From Neobacillus niacini NBRC 15566 (lineage in GTDB: Bacteria > Bacillota > Bacilli > Bacillales > Cytobacillaceae): a stretch of DNA of 64,000 nucleotides. Made by a program: the position numbers and the translations under genes. The number at the start of each line of letters is the position of its first letter. Positions within the stretch are counted from its first letter, which is position 1. The notes under the pieces were generated by a model that saw nothing but the letters and a program-made list of their open reading frames with translations, ran no database searches and was not told the origin of the DNA. This document shows positions 62,250-64,000 of this stretch, piece after piece. The DNA lies in assembly GCF_001591505.1 (NCBI RefSeq), contig NZ_BCVA01000005.1, positions 62,001 through 126,000 of the forward strand. The letters are read 5' to 3'.

Positions 62250-63287
62250 ATGCAAGAACGATTAAAGGAATTGCAGCAAGAAGCTATTCAAAAAATTGAA
62301 CAGTCTTCAAGCTTAAAAGAATTGAATGACATTCGCGTTGCCTACTTAGGAAAAAAAGGTCCAATTACGGAAGTACTGCGTGGAATGGGTAAACTTTCAG
62401 CGGAAGAGCGTCCGATTATGGGAGCACTTGCAAATGAAGTTCGTGAAGCGATTGCAACGACATTAGAAGCAAAACAAAAGGATTTAGAGGAAGCTGCGGT
62501 TTTAGAAAAACTTGCCTCTGAGTCCATTGATGTTACATTGCCAGGAAGACCCGTTAAGGTTGGTAATCACCACCCATTAACACGAATCATTGAAGAAATT
62601 GAAGATTTATTCATTGGTATGGGTTATCAGGTAGCTGAAGGGCCTGAAGTAGAGCAGGATTATTATAACTTTGAGGCTTTAAATTTACCAAAGGGTCACC
62701 CTGCTCGCGATATGCAGGATTCATTCTATATTACTGATGAGATTTTACTGCGTACCCACACTTCACCCGTTCAAGCTCGAACTATGGAAAAGAACCAAGG
62801 GAAAGGGCCAATCAAAATTATTTGCCCAGGTAAAGTGTACCGCCGTGATAATGATGATGCGACACACTCTCACCAGTTCATGCAAATCGAGGGCCTTGTT
62901 GTTGGTGAAAATATCCGCATGAGTGACCTTCATGGAACATTAGAAATCTTTGCGAAAAAAATGTTTGGTGAAGACCGTGAAATCAGATTGCGCCCAAGTT
63001 TCTTCCCATTCACAGAACCATCTGTTGAAATGGACATTTCCTGTATGATTTGTGGCGGACACGGCTGTAATGTTTGTAAGAAAACAGGCTGGATTGAAAT
63101 TCTTGGTGCAGGAATGGTGCATCCAAACGTTCTTGAAATGGCTGGCTATGATTCTAAAAAATACACTGGATTCGCGTTCGGTATGGGACCAGAGCGAATC
63201 GCCATGTTGAAATACGGTGTCGATGACATTCGTCATTTCTATACAAATGATGTACGTTTTTTAAAACAGTTTTCTAAGCATGAATAA
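62250..63287 (+). CDS. pheS: Phenylalanyl-tRNA synthetase alpha subunit
   Basis: 345 residues. An N-terminal coiled coil that binds tRNA (1-85) precedes the class II catalytic core: [20 protein letters not shown] near residues 109-128, motif 2 [20 protein letters not shown] near 191-210, and motif 3 with [14 protein letters not shown] near 310-323. A Cys-rich turn [14 protein letters not shown] near 266-279 is visible. Ribosome-binding site AAAGGAGGAAATACG. pheT starts 15 bp later. Confidence 0.97.
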   Translation: MQERLKELQQEAIQKIEQSSSLKELNDIRVAYLGKKGPITEVLRGMGKLSAEERPIMGALANEVREAIATTLEAKQKDLEEAAVLEKLASESIDVTLPGRPVKVGNHHPLTRIIEEIEDLFIGMGYQVAEGPEVEQDYYNFEALNLPKGHPARDMQDSFYITDEILLRTHTSPVQARTMEKNQGKGPIKIICPGKVYRRDNDDATHSHQFMQIEGLVVGENIRMSDLHGTLEIFAKKMFGEDREIRLRPSFFPFTEPSVEMDISCMICGGHGCNVCKKTGWIEILGAGMVHPNVLEMAGYDSKKYTGFAFGMGPERIAMLKYGVDDIRHFYTNDVRFLKQFSKHE

Positions 63288-63302
63288 GGGAGGAGATTAA
63301 AA

Positions 63303-64000
63303 ATGTTCGTTTCATATAAATGGCTCCAGGATTATGTAGACTTATCCGGAGTATCAGCTTCTGAATTAGCTGAGAAAATCACAAAAAGCGGGATTGAGGT
63401 TGAGGGTGTAGATGTCCTTAACGAAGGAATTACAGGAGTAGTAGTTGGTCATGTTGTTGAGCGTGTGCAACATCCAAATGCTGATAAACTTAGCAAATGC
63501 CAAGTTGACATCGGTCAAGGTGAACCTGTTCAAATTATTTGCGGCGCACCGAATGTCGCGCAAGGTCAAAAAGTAGCTGTTGCAACAGTTGGCGCAGTAT
63601 TACCAGGAAACTTTAAAATCAAACGAGCAAAGCTTCGCGGCGAAGAATCAAATGGTATGATCTGCTCCTTAACAGAACTTGGTGTGGAAGCAAAGGTTGT
63701 ACCAAAGGAATATTCAGAAGGAATCTTTGTTTTTCCTCAGGATGCAGAAGTTGGCACTGACGCAATTGCATTATTAAACCGTAATGATGAAGTTCTTGAG
63801 CTTGGTTTAACACCAAATCGCGCAGATTGCTTGAGCATGCTTGGGGTGGCTTACGAAGTAGGAGCGATTCTAGGAAGAGAAGTAAAGCTTCCAGAAATTG
63901 ATGTTCAGCCAGTAAATGAAAAAGCCTCAGATTATATTACGGTAAAAGTAGAAGCAAATGAAGATAATCCTTTATATGCTGCTAAAGTCATTAAAAATGT
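63303..64000 (+). CDS. pheT: Phenylalanyl-tRNA synthetase beta subunit, N-terminal part
   Basis: About 232 codons before the window ends; a full PheT has about 800. Visible are the start [16 protein letters not shown], the tRNA-binding EMAP-II-like domain (about 40-150) with [20 protein letters not shown] and [20 protein letters not shown], and [20 protein letters not shown] near 186-205. Together with PheS it forms the alpha2-beta2 enzyme. Ribosome-binding site AGGGAGGAGATTAAAA, 15 bp after pheS. Confidence 0.96.
   Translation, partial: MFVSYKWLQDYVDLSGVSASELAEKITKSGIEVEGVDVLNEGITGVVVGHVVERVQHPNADKLSKCQVDIGQGEPVQIICGAPNVAQGQKVAVATVGAVLPGNFKIKRAKLRGEESNGMICSLTELGVEAKVVPKEYSEGIFVFPQDAEVGTDAIALLNRNDEVLELGLTPNRADCLSMLGVAYEVGAILGREVKLPEIDVQPVNEKASDYITVKVEANEDNPLYAAKVIKN

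Overview
The window is chromosomal DNA from an endospore-forming, low-GC Gram-positive bacterium of the family Bacillaceae (Bacillus/Neobacillus type). The evidence is the gene order, which follows the Bacillus subtilis thiI-to-pheT segment closely, and the many sporulation genes (alpha/beta SASP, sspI, gerW, ytrH/ytrI, ytvI, ytaF, ytxC). T-box leaders, a sigma-G type and a sigma-W type promoter and candidate CcpA sites also fit. Nearly everything is core chromosome. I see no prophage, insertion sequence, CRISPR array, rRNA or tRNA gene.

Layout. 1-7.9 kb: end of thiI, an alpha/beta SASP gene, acyl-CoA synthetase ytcI, NAD kinase, sppA-yteJ, ytfI-gerW, tpx, ytxK. 8-16.3 kb: ackA with a candidate cre, an EcsC-family gene and moaB, universal stress protein, a Gly/Phe/Arg/Pro-repeat protein, ald, a 6S-like RNA gene on the minus strand, an M24 peptidase, ytkL. 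16.4-23.7 kb: ytoI, ytpI, nrnA, ytrI-ytrH, dnaE. 23.8-31.3 kb: carbon-to-lipid block with malic enzyme, a FadR-type GntR regulator, accD-accA, pfkA-pyk, fxsA. 31.3-36.9 kb: ytvI, ytwI and the TCA genes citZ-icd-mdh. 37-45 kb: a MaoC-like gene, phoP-phoR, polA-mutM-ytaF-coaE. 45-52.8 kb: a NERD protein, gapB with a CcpN-type operator, speD, nrdR-dnaB-dnaI, ytxC. 53-64 kb: T-box/thrS, L20 leader/infC-rpmI-rplT, ysdA, a VTT membrane protein, ysdB, a dimeric dUTPase, ysdC, sspI, ysgA, T-box/pheS-pheT (pheT runs off the end).

How it fits together: glycolysis (pfkA-pyk), overflow acetate (ackA), malate to pyruvate (malic enzyme), fatty-acid initiation (accDA), TCA entry (citZ-icd-mdh) and gluconeogenesis (gapB) sit together. 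Each control region carries a recognisable site: candidate cre sites, paired TGGTCTGACCA sites, or a CcpN-like inverted repeat. Replication and repair genes (dnaE, polA, mutM, dnaB, dnaI, nrdR) and translation genes (thrS, infC operon, pheST) make up much of the rest.

The least explained material is non-coding. (i) A GC-rich palindromic element occurs three times, with arms and apical hairpins that differ in sequence yet stay self-complementary. (ii) Three intergenic arrays of unrelated sequence each have a period near 51 bp; one reads as a train of minus-strand terminator-like hairpins behind the NERD gene. (iii) The thrS leader is interrupted twice by repeats. (iv) The speD and citZ leaders are long and structured. 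All computational claims here come from reading the sequence by eye; no search was run.
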